Assembly (NCBI RefSeq): GCF_036370855.1
Contig: NC_088100.1
Coordinates: forward strand, 36,034,563-36,098,562
Length of the DNA stretch: 64,000 nucleotides
Direction of reading: 5' to 3'
Source of the DNA: Dromaius novaehollandiae
Taxonomy: Eukaryota; Chordata; Aves; Casuariiformes; Dromaiidae
In this document: one piece after another, positions 1-10,950 of the stretch
How the letters are laid out: every line of letters starts with the position of its first letter
How positions within the stretch are numbered: the first letter of the stretch is position 1
The notes under the pieces: generated by a model
What the model saw: the letters and a program-made list of their open reading frames with translations, nothing else
Database searches by the model: none
Told to the model about the DNA's origin: nothing
Position numbers and translations under genes: made by a program

Positions 1-1190
1 CAGACACGATACAGAATAACATGTGTAAATGAAATAGATTGTTCTCCCGTTCAAGACTTTTTTTTAATCTAAACGCAGGCTATTGGCAAGCCATTAAGTG
101 AAAACTGTCTATTATTTCTATTATTTGATTGGAATATTAGATGTTTAACCATATATCTGCCCTGCCTAGCTTTTTATATTCCTAAGTAGTATAGCTCCTT
201 ATATTATATCTCTATCTGTGCATATGGAGACACAGGTTTCAGCAGTGTTACGCTGATTTTTCCAGAGCTGACCAAATAGCTTTATAGCCTCCGAAATGGA
301 ACACAGTAGTGATAACTGCATTTGCAAACAAGTAGATAATACAAAGACTTTACGTGATCGATTGTTTTCTAATTTCTATTTTAGGTCATGCATAGATATA
401 TGAGATAAAACTTACATCGACTCTATATGACTGTGGTGTTGAAGTCTGAATCCTCATTTCTCTGATGTACCTTTGAAGCTCATGATGACTGACTGTTTAT
501 GTTACTCTGCACATAGAAAATCCATCCTGAAAGAACCCAGGACACACTTTGCATCAGATATTTAACAGCACCACAGCCCACTCTTGAAATTCATCAATAG
601 CATTGCTGACATTATTTAATGTTTCCCTTTCCCAGTAAATGTTTAAGAAGGGTACTGAAAGAATTGTGACTTTTCTTACATGAAGGAAAGGTGTTAAAAT
701 ATTTCCCGAGCCCTAAAGAGGCATTAGGCCTCTTTATTTCAAGCCTGTGTAGGTGGCACTGCTCTCAAAGTAAGGCTTTCATTCTTCAAATAGTGTTTTA
801 ACAGGAGCTGTCTTCAGGGACCACGTTAAAGCCAATGAAACCAAGTTAAGACTCGACAGCTTCTTTGCTAAGTATGGATGGGCACATCTCAAGGATTGGG
901 GCAATTCTTTCAAAGGGAAAGGCTGCTCAGCCTGTCTTTTGAGGCTTTTCCTCCTTCTAATCTTCTGCCAGTCCTCTATTTCTCTTCTTTGAGGAAATTG
1001 TACAAAGATTGCTTACCATAGCAGAAATAAAACCTCATGTTCCCTGGGAGCAGAGAAATGGTTGCTGGTAGGCAGCTGGCAAAAGCCAGCCTTCTCCCTG
1101 GCTTTGCTGTGCCTGGTTTGAAAGATGCCTCATTCCCAGCGGCTGTCCGTACAACTTCTCTTATGGACTTTAAATTGTTTAAGATCTCTT
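1..1190. other. AT-rich non-coding stretch
   Basis: No open frame of note, no repeat family recognised and no clear promoter. It contains scattered short A/T runs only. It reads as ordinary intergenic or intronic vertebrate DNA. Confidence 0.6.
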
Positions 1191-1191
1191 A

Positions 1192-1214
1192 AAATAGCCT
1201 TGAAAAGGCTATTT
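1192..1214. repeat. perfect 10-bp inverted repeat (hairpin)
   Basis: The arm AAATAGCCTT (1192-1201) is followed by GAA and then its exact complement AAGGCTATTT (1205-1214). The three-base loop allows a tight hairpin in DNA or RNA. It lies 46 bases before a second perfect hairpin. Confidence 0.85.
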
Positions 1215-1231
1215 GTCTTCTATTTTAAAAC

Positions 1232-1300
1232 AATAAACCTAAATAAACCACATAACAATATATTAGGTTTATAAGAATAAACCTAATAAAACACATAACC
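1232..1300. repeat. imperfect direct repeat enclosing a 12-bp hairpin
   Basis: AATAAACCTAA-type units of about 25 bases occur at 1232-1256 and 1276-1300. Between them TATTAGGTTTAT (1261-1272) is the exact complement of ATAAACCTAATA (1277-1288), with a four-base spacer. The cluster looks like local duplication and inversion of one short unit. Confidence 0.8.
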
Positions 1301-1582
1301 TGTGCTGAAGATACAGCTCTTTCTAAGCTTTAAAACCTAACGGTTTTGCATGACAGATTTAGTTACATAGAAAGACCACTCACAAGAAATTGTAAAAATA
1401 ACACCAGTTTGAGAAATTTGGATCCTTCCGTAGACCCAAGTGCAGCAAGAAACTTTGCCTGAGTAACTCTCCACTGGTTTGCTTTATCCAGGCCCTGAAA
1501 TCTCATCCCGTGTAACTTCATATATTACCAGGACACAGCTTTGTAGAAAACCCTTGAGGAAAATCCAGCCTCTTATTAGGTC

Positions 1583-1585
<3 letters not shown>

Positions 1586-1622
<37 letters not shown>
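1586..1622 (+). repeat. poly-A run of 37
   Basis: Uninterrupted A from 1586 to 1622. It could be the tail of a retroposed sequence, but the sequence just upstream matches no element I recognise and I see no target-site duplication. A simple A homopolymer is equally possible. The short frames with lysine or phenylalanine runs here are products of the homopolymer. Confidence 0.9.
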
Positions 1623-1624
<2 letters not shown>

Positions 1625-1739
1625 TCTATGTATAATTTTTACTGTTAACTTCAGTTTTACCATTGACATCAGCAGAGAAGGGATGTTGTCTCTCATGTTG
1701 TATGCAACAAATAACTATTTGGGGGATAATTAACATATT

Positions 1740-2570
1740 TTGCAAATGAAGTTTCAACTATCTTACTTTCGCTGAGTACTGATAACATATTTTTGCTGTC
1801 ACTTGAGATTTAAGAAATTTTTATTATTTGTCATACAGTTCAATGAAGTTATTTTTAGTCAACAGAAACAATGGACTTAGCTGTGAAAAGAACGTGCACT
1901 GCATCCTTTAGAAAACTCGGTGGTGTGTTAGCACAGAAACTGATGACTGTAACAGTTTGAAGCACTCTGAAGATGTCGTATTGAGAGAGAACTTTTGCAT
2001 TCTTTAATGCAAAGCCAAGATATTATTCATAACATCTACATTATGGAACAATGAGCATGTTTATTTGCTATGGAAACTTGTCAAATCTAAGGTAATTCTT
2101 CAAAATGGCTGTTATGGGCAGTGCATTAGAGGACAATGAACAAAAGGGATCACTTTTTTTGTCAGTAGTATTGGGAGAAGACATGTAAAGGTCAAAAGCT
2201 GAGGTTTATTTGTGCCTGGGAAGCAGGAGTGGTGAAGGAAATGATGAACAGCCTTGCGCATGCAGCAGTGTTGCCTTTGTTCTTATTATGGTCAATCAAT
2301 GCCTTTCCTGTTTCTGGCAGTTAGTGGTTTAACAGTTATCATGCCTGAAAGAGTGTCTTCTCTTTACATGCAGTATAAAAGGATTCGGAATTATTAGATT
2401 CTGTGTAAGTGTTGCCTTTCATGTGAAAGCACACAGCTGATTGGAATTGCATGTCTGGTGCTGGTGGATTTACTAAATTAGTGAAAAACAAACAAACAAA
2501 CACAGCTGACTGTCTTTTGATTTCCTGGGAATGGACTATATTAGTGACTATACAATTCACTTCTGAACAT
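1740..2570. other. AT-rich non-coding stretch
   Basis: No coding frame, RNA gene or repeat family seen. Confidence 0.55.
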
Positions 2571-2574
2571 TTAT

Positions 2575-2671
2575 CCTTTTCTCTCTCTCTTTCTTTCTCA
2601 TTCTTTCTTTTCCTTCCTTACTCTCTCTTTCCCTTTTGCTCTCTCTCTCCCCCTCCCTCCCTGCTTTTCAG
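2575..2671 (+). repeat. C/T-rich tract ending in a splice-acceptor-like CAG
   Basis: About 95 bases of nearly pure pyrimidine (CT, CTTT and CCCT units) end in CTGCTTTTCAG at 2661-2671, followed by GGGTT. This fits a 3' splice site better than most microsatellites do. Low-complexity CT tracts also arise by slippage, and the frames downstream close quickly, so an exon is not established. Confidence 0.7.
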
Positions 2672-3109
2672 GGGTTCCTAGTCAAAAAAGCTGCGAGTTT
2701 CAAATGTTATTCTTTCCATCTTTCTTCTGACACCTGTGTGACCACATCCGTTATTGCAGTGTATGATTTTATCAAGTTAGCAGTCAGATCGGCAACTTCC
2801 ATGAAAGGGTGCAAATAAAAAATGTTCTGTTCCTGTTGACAAAACCTGCAAAACTGTGGATCCCTGAAGATTGTATGAACATATGTGAGGTAATCTGGAA
2901 TGTGTTTTTGCATTATATACAGTACAATTATCACACCAGCTAGTCTCGTTTTGATTATTATTATTAGGATTCATTATTGAGATTATTGCAGTGCTTAGTA
3001 TGCAGAGGCTGGAGTGTAATCGCCTGGTTGCAGAGGTGTGGAAGAAATGCTCCGTAATTAAGAAATAAACTTCCCTTGCAATAGTATTGCCCTCCTGCCT
3101 TCTGCTGGG

Positions 3110-3170
3110 AGGCAGCCAATGTAGTCACGAAGGCCAGCGGGAGGGTTAACCATTTACTTCTTTAAAAGCC
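3110..3170 (+). promoter_or_regulatory. CCAAT and TATA-like elements before a CpG block
   Basis: A CCAAT box sits at 3116-3120 and TTTAAAAG, a TATA-like element, at 3161-3168, about 41 bases further on. The CpG-rich block begins about 25 bases later, where transcription would start. Spacing and order match a vertebrate RNA polymerase II promoter on the + strand. This is inference from motifs only. Confidence 0.4.
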
Positions 3171-3179
3171 ATGGAACTG

Positions 3180-3430
3180 CTGTGAGCGTTTCCTAAATGT
3201 CCGTGTCCTCCCCGGACCCATCTCAGCCCAGCCCGGGGCCGTCGCTTGCTGCCCTGCGACGCCGCAGCAGTGCCGGCTCCAGCCCCGCCGCGGCCCAGCC
3301 CTGCCCGGCCACGGGACCCCCCGGCCCGCGGTGCCCTGACGGTCCCTTTGCTCCTCTCTCTGCCTGGAGGCTGCTGTGAAGCGCTGGGCGTGCACAGCAG
3401 AGGCTACAGCTTTGCAGTCCTTCCCTCCTA
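3180..3430. promoter_or_regulatory. small CpG-rich island
   Basis: About 20 CpG dinucleotides fall within roughly 220 bases, in a window where CpG is otherwise scarce. GC content here is far above that of its surroundings. Unmethylated CpG islands usually mark promoters. Both strands stay open across it (60 codons from 3197 on +, 101 codons at 3162-3467 on -), but high GC removes stop codons and neither translation resembles a known protein. It could be the promoter and first exon of an unannotated transcript, or a conserved enhancer. Confidence 0.6.
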
Positions 3431-3479
3431 AGGCTGGTGTCGTCCTCCACAAATACAATGAAATCAAACTGCATTAAAC

Positions 3480-4690
3480 AAATATCCCCCTATGTAAACT
3501 CTAACGATAAATAAGAATTGCAATTTATGCTCCATTCTAATAATTTAGGCACTATTTTATAGGCACTAACTGGCTTTTTGTCTGTCAGAACTACCAGATC
3601 ATAACAATTTTAAAGAAAATAAAGTCTCAAGGGACTTTGAAATAACTAGTTAATCATCACTATGTTTTCAAAGATGTAAGGGTAGTTATTGTGGTGGGGG
3701 TACCACAACCACCGTGGCCATGTGTTGTTAATTTTTTTCTAGCACCTAAATAGCTTAGCCCATGCACATTTACTTATAGCAGAAGAAATTTTGTAATCCA
3801 ATTTATAACATCACTTGCTTATTATGTGAGACAACTTCTTCTATCAATAAGCTGTTGACATTGAATCGAAAGCTGAGAGAATAGGAGGAAAGGTGGGTTT
3901 TGTTGGGTTTGCATTTGTTTGGTTTTTAGTTTTTTGGGGGTGTCGTGTGTTTTTTTGTTTGTTTCTTTTTTGTTTTGGGGTTTTTTTTGGTGAATGAACT
4001 CTGTAAATCCAAACTGCAAGCTGATCTGGCTAATTATTCCCCTTTGCTCTTCCCTGTCCTGCCTCCCTTGTGCAATGCCTCCCTTGGACTCCTGCGCAGC
4101 TAGGATTTCAATCCAGATGGAAATGGTGGGGAGGCTTAGCTCTCTGCATGTCTCCAGGCATTAATAAAACACACTGATATGCAAGCATTGGTATTCATCT
4201 CCTATACACTGAGTGCACGCACAGCGCAGTACCCACCAAATTGTGCTGGTAAAGAGAAACAAGAAAACTGGTCACTAGTCAATGCTTTTCAACAACTTGA
4301 GCGTGATTGCTCTGCCTTAGCTGCAGTGACAGAGAAAGCCATGAATAAGGAAGTAGAATCACAAGCAACAAACGACTCTTTGCTTTGAATTTTTTCCTTT
4401 GAGGCTGCAATGGGTGTTGACAAGGTAATGGCAGAGCAAGCAGCATAAAGGTAAGATAAATCCTGAGGGTAACAACCGTGTGAAACTCACCTCCAGATGC
4501 ATGGCAGACAGCAGTCACCACCGCTGCAGGGAAGGCAGGTGAAAAGGGAAAATGATACTATACCTGCGTCACAGCAATATTGAAATGTAAAACTGGAAGA
4601 CACTTTTTGAGTTGTTGATCCTTCTTGTATACTTGCCTGCATAAAATCTACAGGAATGATGTCATTTGCTCTATGAAAATTAGTATTTAG
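3480..4690. other. non-coding stretch with a T/G-rich low-complexity block
   Basis: Contains a T/G-rich simple region at about 3898-3990 with T runs broken by G. No gene, RNA or transposon recognised elsewhere in the interval. Confidence 0.6.
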
Positions 4691-4696
4691 TTAATA

Positions 4697-4746
4697 TTGA
4701 CTAATACTGGGATGGGAGACCACTCGGGATCCCAGTGTGGCATAGA
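4697..4746 (+). pseudogene. 5S rRNA-like 3' segment (5S-derived SINE or pseudogene)
   Basis: The segment resembles the 3' part of vertebrate 5S rRNA. By eye about 32 of 47 positions agree, including the uninterrupted core GGATGGGAGACC at 4709-4720, which is the internal promoter box C. The 5' half of 5S, with box A, is not recognisable upstream, so this cannot be a working gene. Known sources of such fragments are retroposed 5S pseudogenes and 5S-headed SINEs such as AmnSINE1 of amniotes. Flanking sequence did not let me decide between them. Confidence 0.55.
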
Positions 4747-4749
4747 CAG

Positions 4750-6375
4750 AATCCATGAAGCCCAGTTTGTACAACTCTTGTTATTCCAGTGATGGAGAGG
4801 AAAACCAGAAGAGAGCTGCGAATTACAAAGCCATCACTCCTTACAGCTAACTATTAGTCACTGGGCACTCTTTAGTAATTTTGGTATCATGTTTCTGAAT
4901 CACTGTAAGAATCAAAATATTATATACAAGAAGAGGAATCAGACTTTAAGGAATGTACATTACCTAACAGGATAGCTGCTCTAGAGTCCATTGAGCATGG
5001 TCTGTATGCTTGGGATCATGCAATCAGAATGAAATCTTTCTACATTTATTTTCTTCATCTTTTTCTCTGAACTAAGGATAAAGTCTTGAATTTCCTTTCA
5101 TAGCAAAGACGTGTAGGCATCACAGATTTTCCAGTACGAGATGGCTCCTAAATGGATCTGTGAATTGTGGCCCTATTATGAACCAGCTGAGGATCACTGC
5201 TACTCACCAGCGGGGCTGGGTAACTGAGGGAATACATTCAGTCCACTCACCAGCTGATTCATAGAGGAGGAGGGCAAGGGTGTCCCCACACTCCCGTGTG
5301 AACAGCTCCTCCAGCTTACTGTGGTACTTCAAAGGGCAAATGCAGTGACATGTTATGTCACTGGTCACCTAATGTACTGCATAATTATCAGATGTTACAG
5401 GATACATTAAATTAACTCTATGTCAACTACAAACAAGCAAAACTACGGTTAAGCAAGATTTGATAGAGAAGGCTGAGTTGTGGTATTGTTTCTCAGACCC
5501 CAGTGATGCTTCTTCGTAATATGCTGTTCCTTGATGACATTAGGTCAGCACTCTCATTCCAGTATTTTTTTCTCTCCACTCTCTGACCCCAGCAGTCACT
5601 CTTTATAAGCTTTCAGGTGGTCGCAGAATTAATTTCTTCTGTCCAGTCATGGGTTTTATCACACTCACTAGATGTTTGGCTCTTGCTTTGCCAAACCTCC
5701 TGTTCCTTGTGGTCTTCAAAATTACTTCAGTCTCATTTATTATCACTAAACTAGTTTCAAGACAAGTAGCTCAGTCTATGTTACAAGGTCAGCTTTTCCT
5801 CAGTTCTTCATTGCCAACTTATTTGTCTGGCAGTGCTTTCCATGCTATGAAAATAACAGTGCTTTCCACTGATTCTGCAAAGTGCATTTGTGATTTGGGA
5901 TGTATTGCAAAGCATTAGACACCTCCAGCTAACAGCCTTATCAGCTTCCATGATCTGCAGTGATGTGGTGCTGCATTGCTGCTTTTTAAAGTCAAAATCT
6001 TCTTTAACTTATTTACAAGCATTCTAAACTATCATTTTTATTTTAATTTTATAACATACATAGACAAGCACTTACATATTTGAAGTATCACTGTACTGTC
6101 CATTACGCTGATTTTTTTCAGTAAAAACTAGATTTCATTTCTAGATATATTCATCTCTAAATGTTCATGTTTTAATCATGAAAATAACAGCCCCCCTGGC
6201 TACAGTATTACCTCTCTGCAATACCACTCTGCAATAGATATTGACTTACTGGAGGCTCACAGATTGACAGATAGAATGGTGTTCCTAAAACTCTTAAAAT
6301 TTGCATCAAAGTTTTACTGATGTACAAAGAATTAGCACAGCTGGACCTTGATTTACTTTTATTGCAGTCCCCCCT
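4750..6375. other. non-coding stretch
   Basis: Only short frames without recognisable domains. No repeat family seen. Confidence 0.55.
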
Positions 6376-6380
6376 GGACA

Positions 6381-6420
6381 GAAAGAAAGAAAGAGAAAGA
6401 GAGAGAAAGAAAGAAAAAAA
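6381..6420. repeat. GAAA/GA microsatellite
   Basis: A pure purine tract of GAAA units interrupted by GA units, running into poly-A. It is a simple slippage repeat; on the - strand it is pure pyrimidine. Confidence 0.9.
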
Positions 6421-6650
6421 GCAAACAAGCAAGCTTTCCCACTAATGGGTGGAAAAATCAGTGTTGGGTTTCCTTTTCGTTTAAATAAATTATTTTAATT
6501 ATGGAATGGGAGAATATTCTTCAAAATCTCCATGTTTACCTGAAGAATTATGTAAGTTTCACATTTATCAGAAGTGTTAAATTGTGGTTTCCCTGAAGAT
6601 ACAGCAGTATCTTTTCTATCCGATTTATATTTTTTGTAGCTATTATCATT

Positions 6651-6715
6651 AATATTATTCATGGAATAAGAATATTATTCATGGAATGTTATTATTAGAA
6701 ATACTACTCATGGAC
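6651..6715. repeat. 20-bp tandem repeat, two exact units and a decayed third
   Basis: AATATTATTCATGGAAT occurs at 6651-6667 and again at 6671-6687. A diverged copy ending in ACTCATGGACT follows at about 6699-6715. The period is 20 bases for the first two copies. Confidence 0.8.
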
Positions 6716-7011
6716 TAGGACCAACTGATGTGCAATTGTGTTTGCTTGTTCAGGGAAGGGCACTTTTCTGATTAGATCCCAGACTGTGCCATGTAATTAC
6801 ATAATGGTGCACTACATGGCCACAGTTGAGATGCTGAAAGTAGCCAGAAGGCAGACAGTCTTGTTTGTTTGCTCTATTATTGGTTCTATGGTAGATTTAC
6901 CATTTTGAGGATCAGCCAGACAGACACATGCAAACATTCGGTGATTCCTAACTAAATTCCCAGGCCATCCTTTTTCCATTTTGCTGTAAGCCTGGAGAAT
7001 TTGAGCAGAAA

Positions 7012-7336
7012 AAAAGAGATCCTTCTGGGCAGCAAATTGAACACAAGCCAGCAATGTGCCCTTGTGGCAAAGATGGCCAATGGCATCTTGGGCTGCATGA
7101 GGGGGAGCGTTGTCATCAGGAGGAAGGAGCTGATCCTTCCTCTCTACTCCATGCTGGTGAGGCCACACCTGGAGTGCTGTGTCCAGTGCTGGGGTCCCCA
7201 GCACAGGAGAAACATGGACCTACTGGAGCGAGTCCAGCAAAGGGCCACAAAGATGATCAAGGGACTGGAGCATCTCTCGTACGAGGAGAGGCTGAGAGAG
7301 CTGGGGACTGTTCAGCTTAACATGATTCTGTGATTC
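7012..7336 (+). mobile_element. CR1 LINE fragment (end of ORF2, internally deleted, 3' tail)
   Basis: CR1 is the main non-LTR retrotransposon of birds; its ORF2 encodes endonuclease and reverse transcriptase. This copy keeps only the end of ORF2. One frame (7001-7333) reads SKLNTSQQCALVAKMANGIL, then LPLYSMLVRPHLECCVQCWG and LERVQQRATKMIKGLEHLSY, followed by EERLREL. This is the conserved CR1 region after the reverse-transcriptase domain. After the position matching ELG the sequence jumps to TGATTCTGTGATTC, so the last part of ORF2 and most of the 3' untranslated region are missing. The element is 5'-truncated as usual for CR1. The frame is unusually intact for its size, which suggests a fairly young copy, but it cannot be functional. 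Confidence 0.95.
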
Positions 7337-7631
7337 ACAGTTAACAGTGAGTGGATTTGCCTGGGCGCAATACAGGAATGTGCTCTTAGACTGGTGCTTT
7401 TTTCTGCATCTCTCCTGTCCTTTCTTTTCACCTTCTGATCTCTCCACAAATAGGCTCACATTCACTGAAGCTACGGGGACTAATGACTACAGTCTCAGGT
7501 TGCTTTTTTAGCTGCAGCCCAGTGGCCCAGGTGGAGCATTCATACTGACTGCAGTTGCAATCAAAATTGTTTTTTCTCATCGTTTGTCAATATAGATATT
7601 ATAATGGAGACTACAGAGGAATGTGGAGAAA

Positions 7632-7654
7632 CATAGAAACATTCATAGAAACAT
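7632..7654. repeat. 11-bp direct repeat
   Basis: CATAGAAACAT at 7632-7642 recurs at 7644-7654 with one base between. It is a short local duplication. Confidence 0.85.
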
Positions 7655-7659
7655 AGTTA

Positions 7660-10600
7660 GGGATGAGTCAAAATATCAAAACCACAACAAAGTAAAACAT
7701 ACACATAGGCGCAAAATTAGTCACTCAACCTATTTCTAATTCAAACTGTACTGAGAATACTCAGTATTTATTTCAGCTGAATTTGATTTCCCTCTTTAAA
7801 TTGCTTCACTGAGTCTATAGATGGACTTTAGACCAAAACCTGAAACCGTGTCCACACATCTTATTTTATAGATTTTCCTTTCCAATTGTCTCAGGAAAGA
7901 TTCAGTTGCTGATTAGTTGATGGACAAGCTTTGCTTTTGATTTTTTAAAGGCATTTTAATTTCCTTTATAACATTTTGAAATGTCATCTGATGTATTTGC
8001 TCTGATAAAAAAGGAGAAATTAGTTGTCAACCAAGGCTGATTTAAATAAAAAGGGAAAGCAAAATAAGCATTTAACTAGCACACCTAGCCAAACTAAATT
8101 GCTTTATTATGTTGATTAGCTTCTTTGGAACCTACAGAGGAAAGAAATTAAGAAATTTCAAGGCTTATGCTTGTAATGACAGCTTCATTTTGAAACATGA
8201 AGCACCAAATTTTCAGCTTTCACTCATGCTTATGAAATTAGTGGACCACTTTTTAATGAAAAAGTTATGGTTATATTCTGATACCCCTGGGCATGGAGCT
8301 CTGTTCTTTGAACAGTATGTTATAATGTACCTTCCTACCAACTCCTGCTTGATACTTGTGCTGCAGATTGGGTAGTTATAGGTGTGATCACCTTATTACT
8401 GTATGTAAATGTTACCTTCTATCCTTGCGAAGAGATGTATCTGCATGCTCTGTAGTTTCAGTAAGTCTGGAGTGCAAGGCTCAGACTGCTGAGTCTCAGC
8501 AAGGGTGTCCAAACACTGAACTTGGAAGATTTTCCTCCTGTGCTTATTGCTCTGGCAATCAAAGTACCTACAGTAAAATCGCATCCCAGACTTCTGTTGT
8601 TGCATAAAGGGGGTGAGTTCAGATAAGAGTAAGGGAATAACAGATAAGAAAACAGGATAAGAATTCTACAGGTTTAATTTCCTTTCAACTTTTTTTCTTG
8701 TCCAAACTGTTGCTAAATTTAATATTCATTAAAATCCAACCTCAAGCAAGCAACTGCTAGATTTTCCTACACTGTATTGCTTGAGTCTTTAAAGGCTGAT
8801 CTAGAACAAGCACTCAAGTAGAGAATTATAGTTTTTATTGTTAGGGTGGAGGACCAGGAATACTTGTACTGAAGAGAATAGAGGTAACTACTTATGAGCT
8901 CTTGTGAGGAAAAAAAAAAAGGGTGCTAGACTTCTGGGAGTCTTTCAGAGGATTCAGAGGGATTATACCTGCTTTAGAAGCAGAATGTTTGTAGGGAAGA
9001 ATTCAGACTCAGAATATTCTGCTTCCTGCTCTCCCACGCAGACTGTCTTTGTGACCTTGTAAAGCTGATTATAGCCAGGCTGGGACATAACGCCTAACTT
9101 CAGAAAACCCTAGCCGTGTCTGCTTTTTGACATTGTGTACACCTCTTTTTGCTAGTGTTTAGGAAAATGAGGTGATGCTCAGGTGAATAGGGAGAGCTAT
9201 CTTATGGGTGAAAAGTAGAAGGGCATGGCTTATTTGACCAAGGAAAAAAATTCTGACAGGATACAATTTCTGTCCATACACATGCTTCAGAGGTGAGGGA
9301 GACAGCAGGGAAGCAAAAGAGCTACTTAAAGGATAATTTTAGCACAAGTACCTAAATGTATAGATGAGCCATGAATAAATTTAGGTGGGAAACTAGATTG
9401 ATGTTCCTAATTATCAGAGTAGTGAGATTCAGGAACAACCTTTTAATTGGAGAAGCTGGGCAAAAAGCCTAACTAGTTTTAGAGTGGAATTTGATCAGTT
9501 TATGAAAGGGATTGTATAATGTGGTTGCCTGCAGAGCTGGCTTCAGGCACTGGCAACAGTAGGCAGTTACTGAGAGTACCAGGATTATTGACAGGAGGCA
9601 GGGAGAAGAAAATTTGGCTCCAAATCTTATGGGATATTAAAGTACCAAAGCTTCCTGTCTCTTCCTGTGGCTCTTCAGGGCCTTAAAGACCAGAAGCTCT
9701 CTGACAATGAGGAGAAGTTCTCCTGAAGAACAACCAGGAAAAGAAAAGCAGGCTTCTCTTCTATACAACAGAGATCATGAAACGGAGACCTACCTCACAT
9801 GATTTTGGTTAAGGAAAATTCTGTAATGGTAATTAAGTATTCCAATATGGCAGTATTTGAAATGTGAGTTAAGTATGAGTGGTGTAGGGTACAGTTTGAT
9901 GGGCATTTCCTTTGGCAGAAGAGCCAGCTTTTATGAAACACTGGTCACTAGCTCTTGTTCACATGCTACTTCTTCAGTTTACACTGACCCAGCTATTGTG
10001 AGGCTGAAATGTGAATCAAGACAAGGAGCTGAGCAGGGCTATAAAAGACATGGAAAAATTTGAAAATTTGAATGCACTCCCTCACCTCTTTCAGGGTGTG
10101 GCTCCACAAAGACGGGAGTAGGAGGGAAGGGGATGGAGCACAAGTTGCTTAAATCAGACTGCTGCTTAAAGAAATGCTTGTTAAACTATGGCTTGAGGTC
10201 CAATTGAGCTGTTCCTTGGAAGGAAAATTATCTGGGGACTGAGGAACCAGTAGAGCAGGGCAGCCAGTGCAGAAAAATTCTAATTTACGGGGAAAAGGGT
10301 GTGATAGAAGAGAGTTAGGGCCTACTTTGGAAGCAAATGAAGCAAAATGGTGCTGTAAGGAGTGAGTATATTAGATGTTAATGAAATTTAGCAGAAAATA
10401 GGATACATCAGTGTACACAATATTTATGACATAGATGATACATTATACAACCTCCTGGAACATAGAATGGAAAAGTAGCAATTGAAAGAGATGCTGTGAG
10501 GATTCCAAATACAGATAATGTCAGTAGAAACTGGATAGTATCTTGTGTATTGATAATTAGCATCAGTGCATTTCAAACAGAAGTACATTTCCTCTTAATC

Positions 10601-10930
10601 ATTTAATGAATGGTTCTGATGCTCGATTTCAGCATTTCTTCATCTGCCTTCATCAGATTTATTTACAAAGTACAGGCTGGCACTTCATGCAAAGGCTGAA
10701 GATGACAGAAATTTCAGGACTGGGCTTGGTATGACCGAGACTCAGGTTCCCTTCAAAGCACTTATTCAAGGACCCAGCCCAACCAATTTTCAGATTCACT
10801 GTCCTTAAAAAAGAACAGTTCTGTGAATAACACTTAAACCCATCCTCTGAAAACATAGTCACTTTTCAGTAAACAGTTCCGTGAGTCTAACTGCATGCAA
10901 TTTACCAGTAGAGACATAATTATAACTATA
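7660..10930. other. non-coding stretch
   Basis: Frames are all under 90 codons and resemble no known protein. A TATAAAAG motif occurs at about 10041 without other promoter signs. No transposon recognised. Confidence 0.55.
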
Positions 10931-10935
10931 CATCC

Positions 10936-10950
10936 CACGATGACATCGTG
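10936..10950. repeat. 15-bp palindrome
   Basis: CACGATG and CATCGTG flank a single A. It includes a TGACATC half similar to a CRE and two CpGs. It could be a factor-binding site or chance. Confidence 0.6.

Noticed and set aside
1479..1733. Frame with a poly-lysine run (and poly-phenylalanine on the other strand)
   Set aside because: Created by the 37-base poly-A run.
3162..3467. 101-codon minus-strand frame across the CpG block
   Set aside because: High GC suppresses stops on both strands; the Arg/Gly/Pro-rich translation is typical of such artefacts.
6812..7204. 130-codon minus-strand frame
   Set aside because: It is largely antisense to the CR1 fragment at 7012-7336, so it is a shadow of the element.
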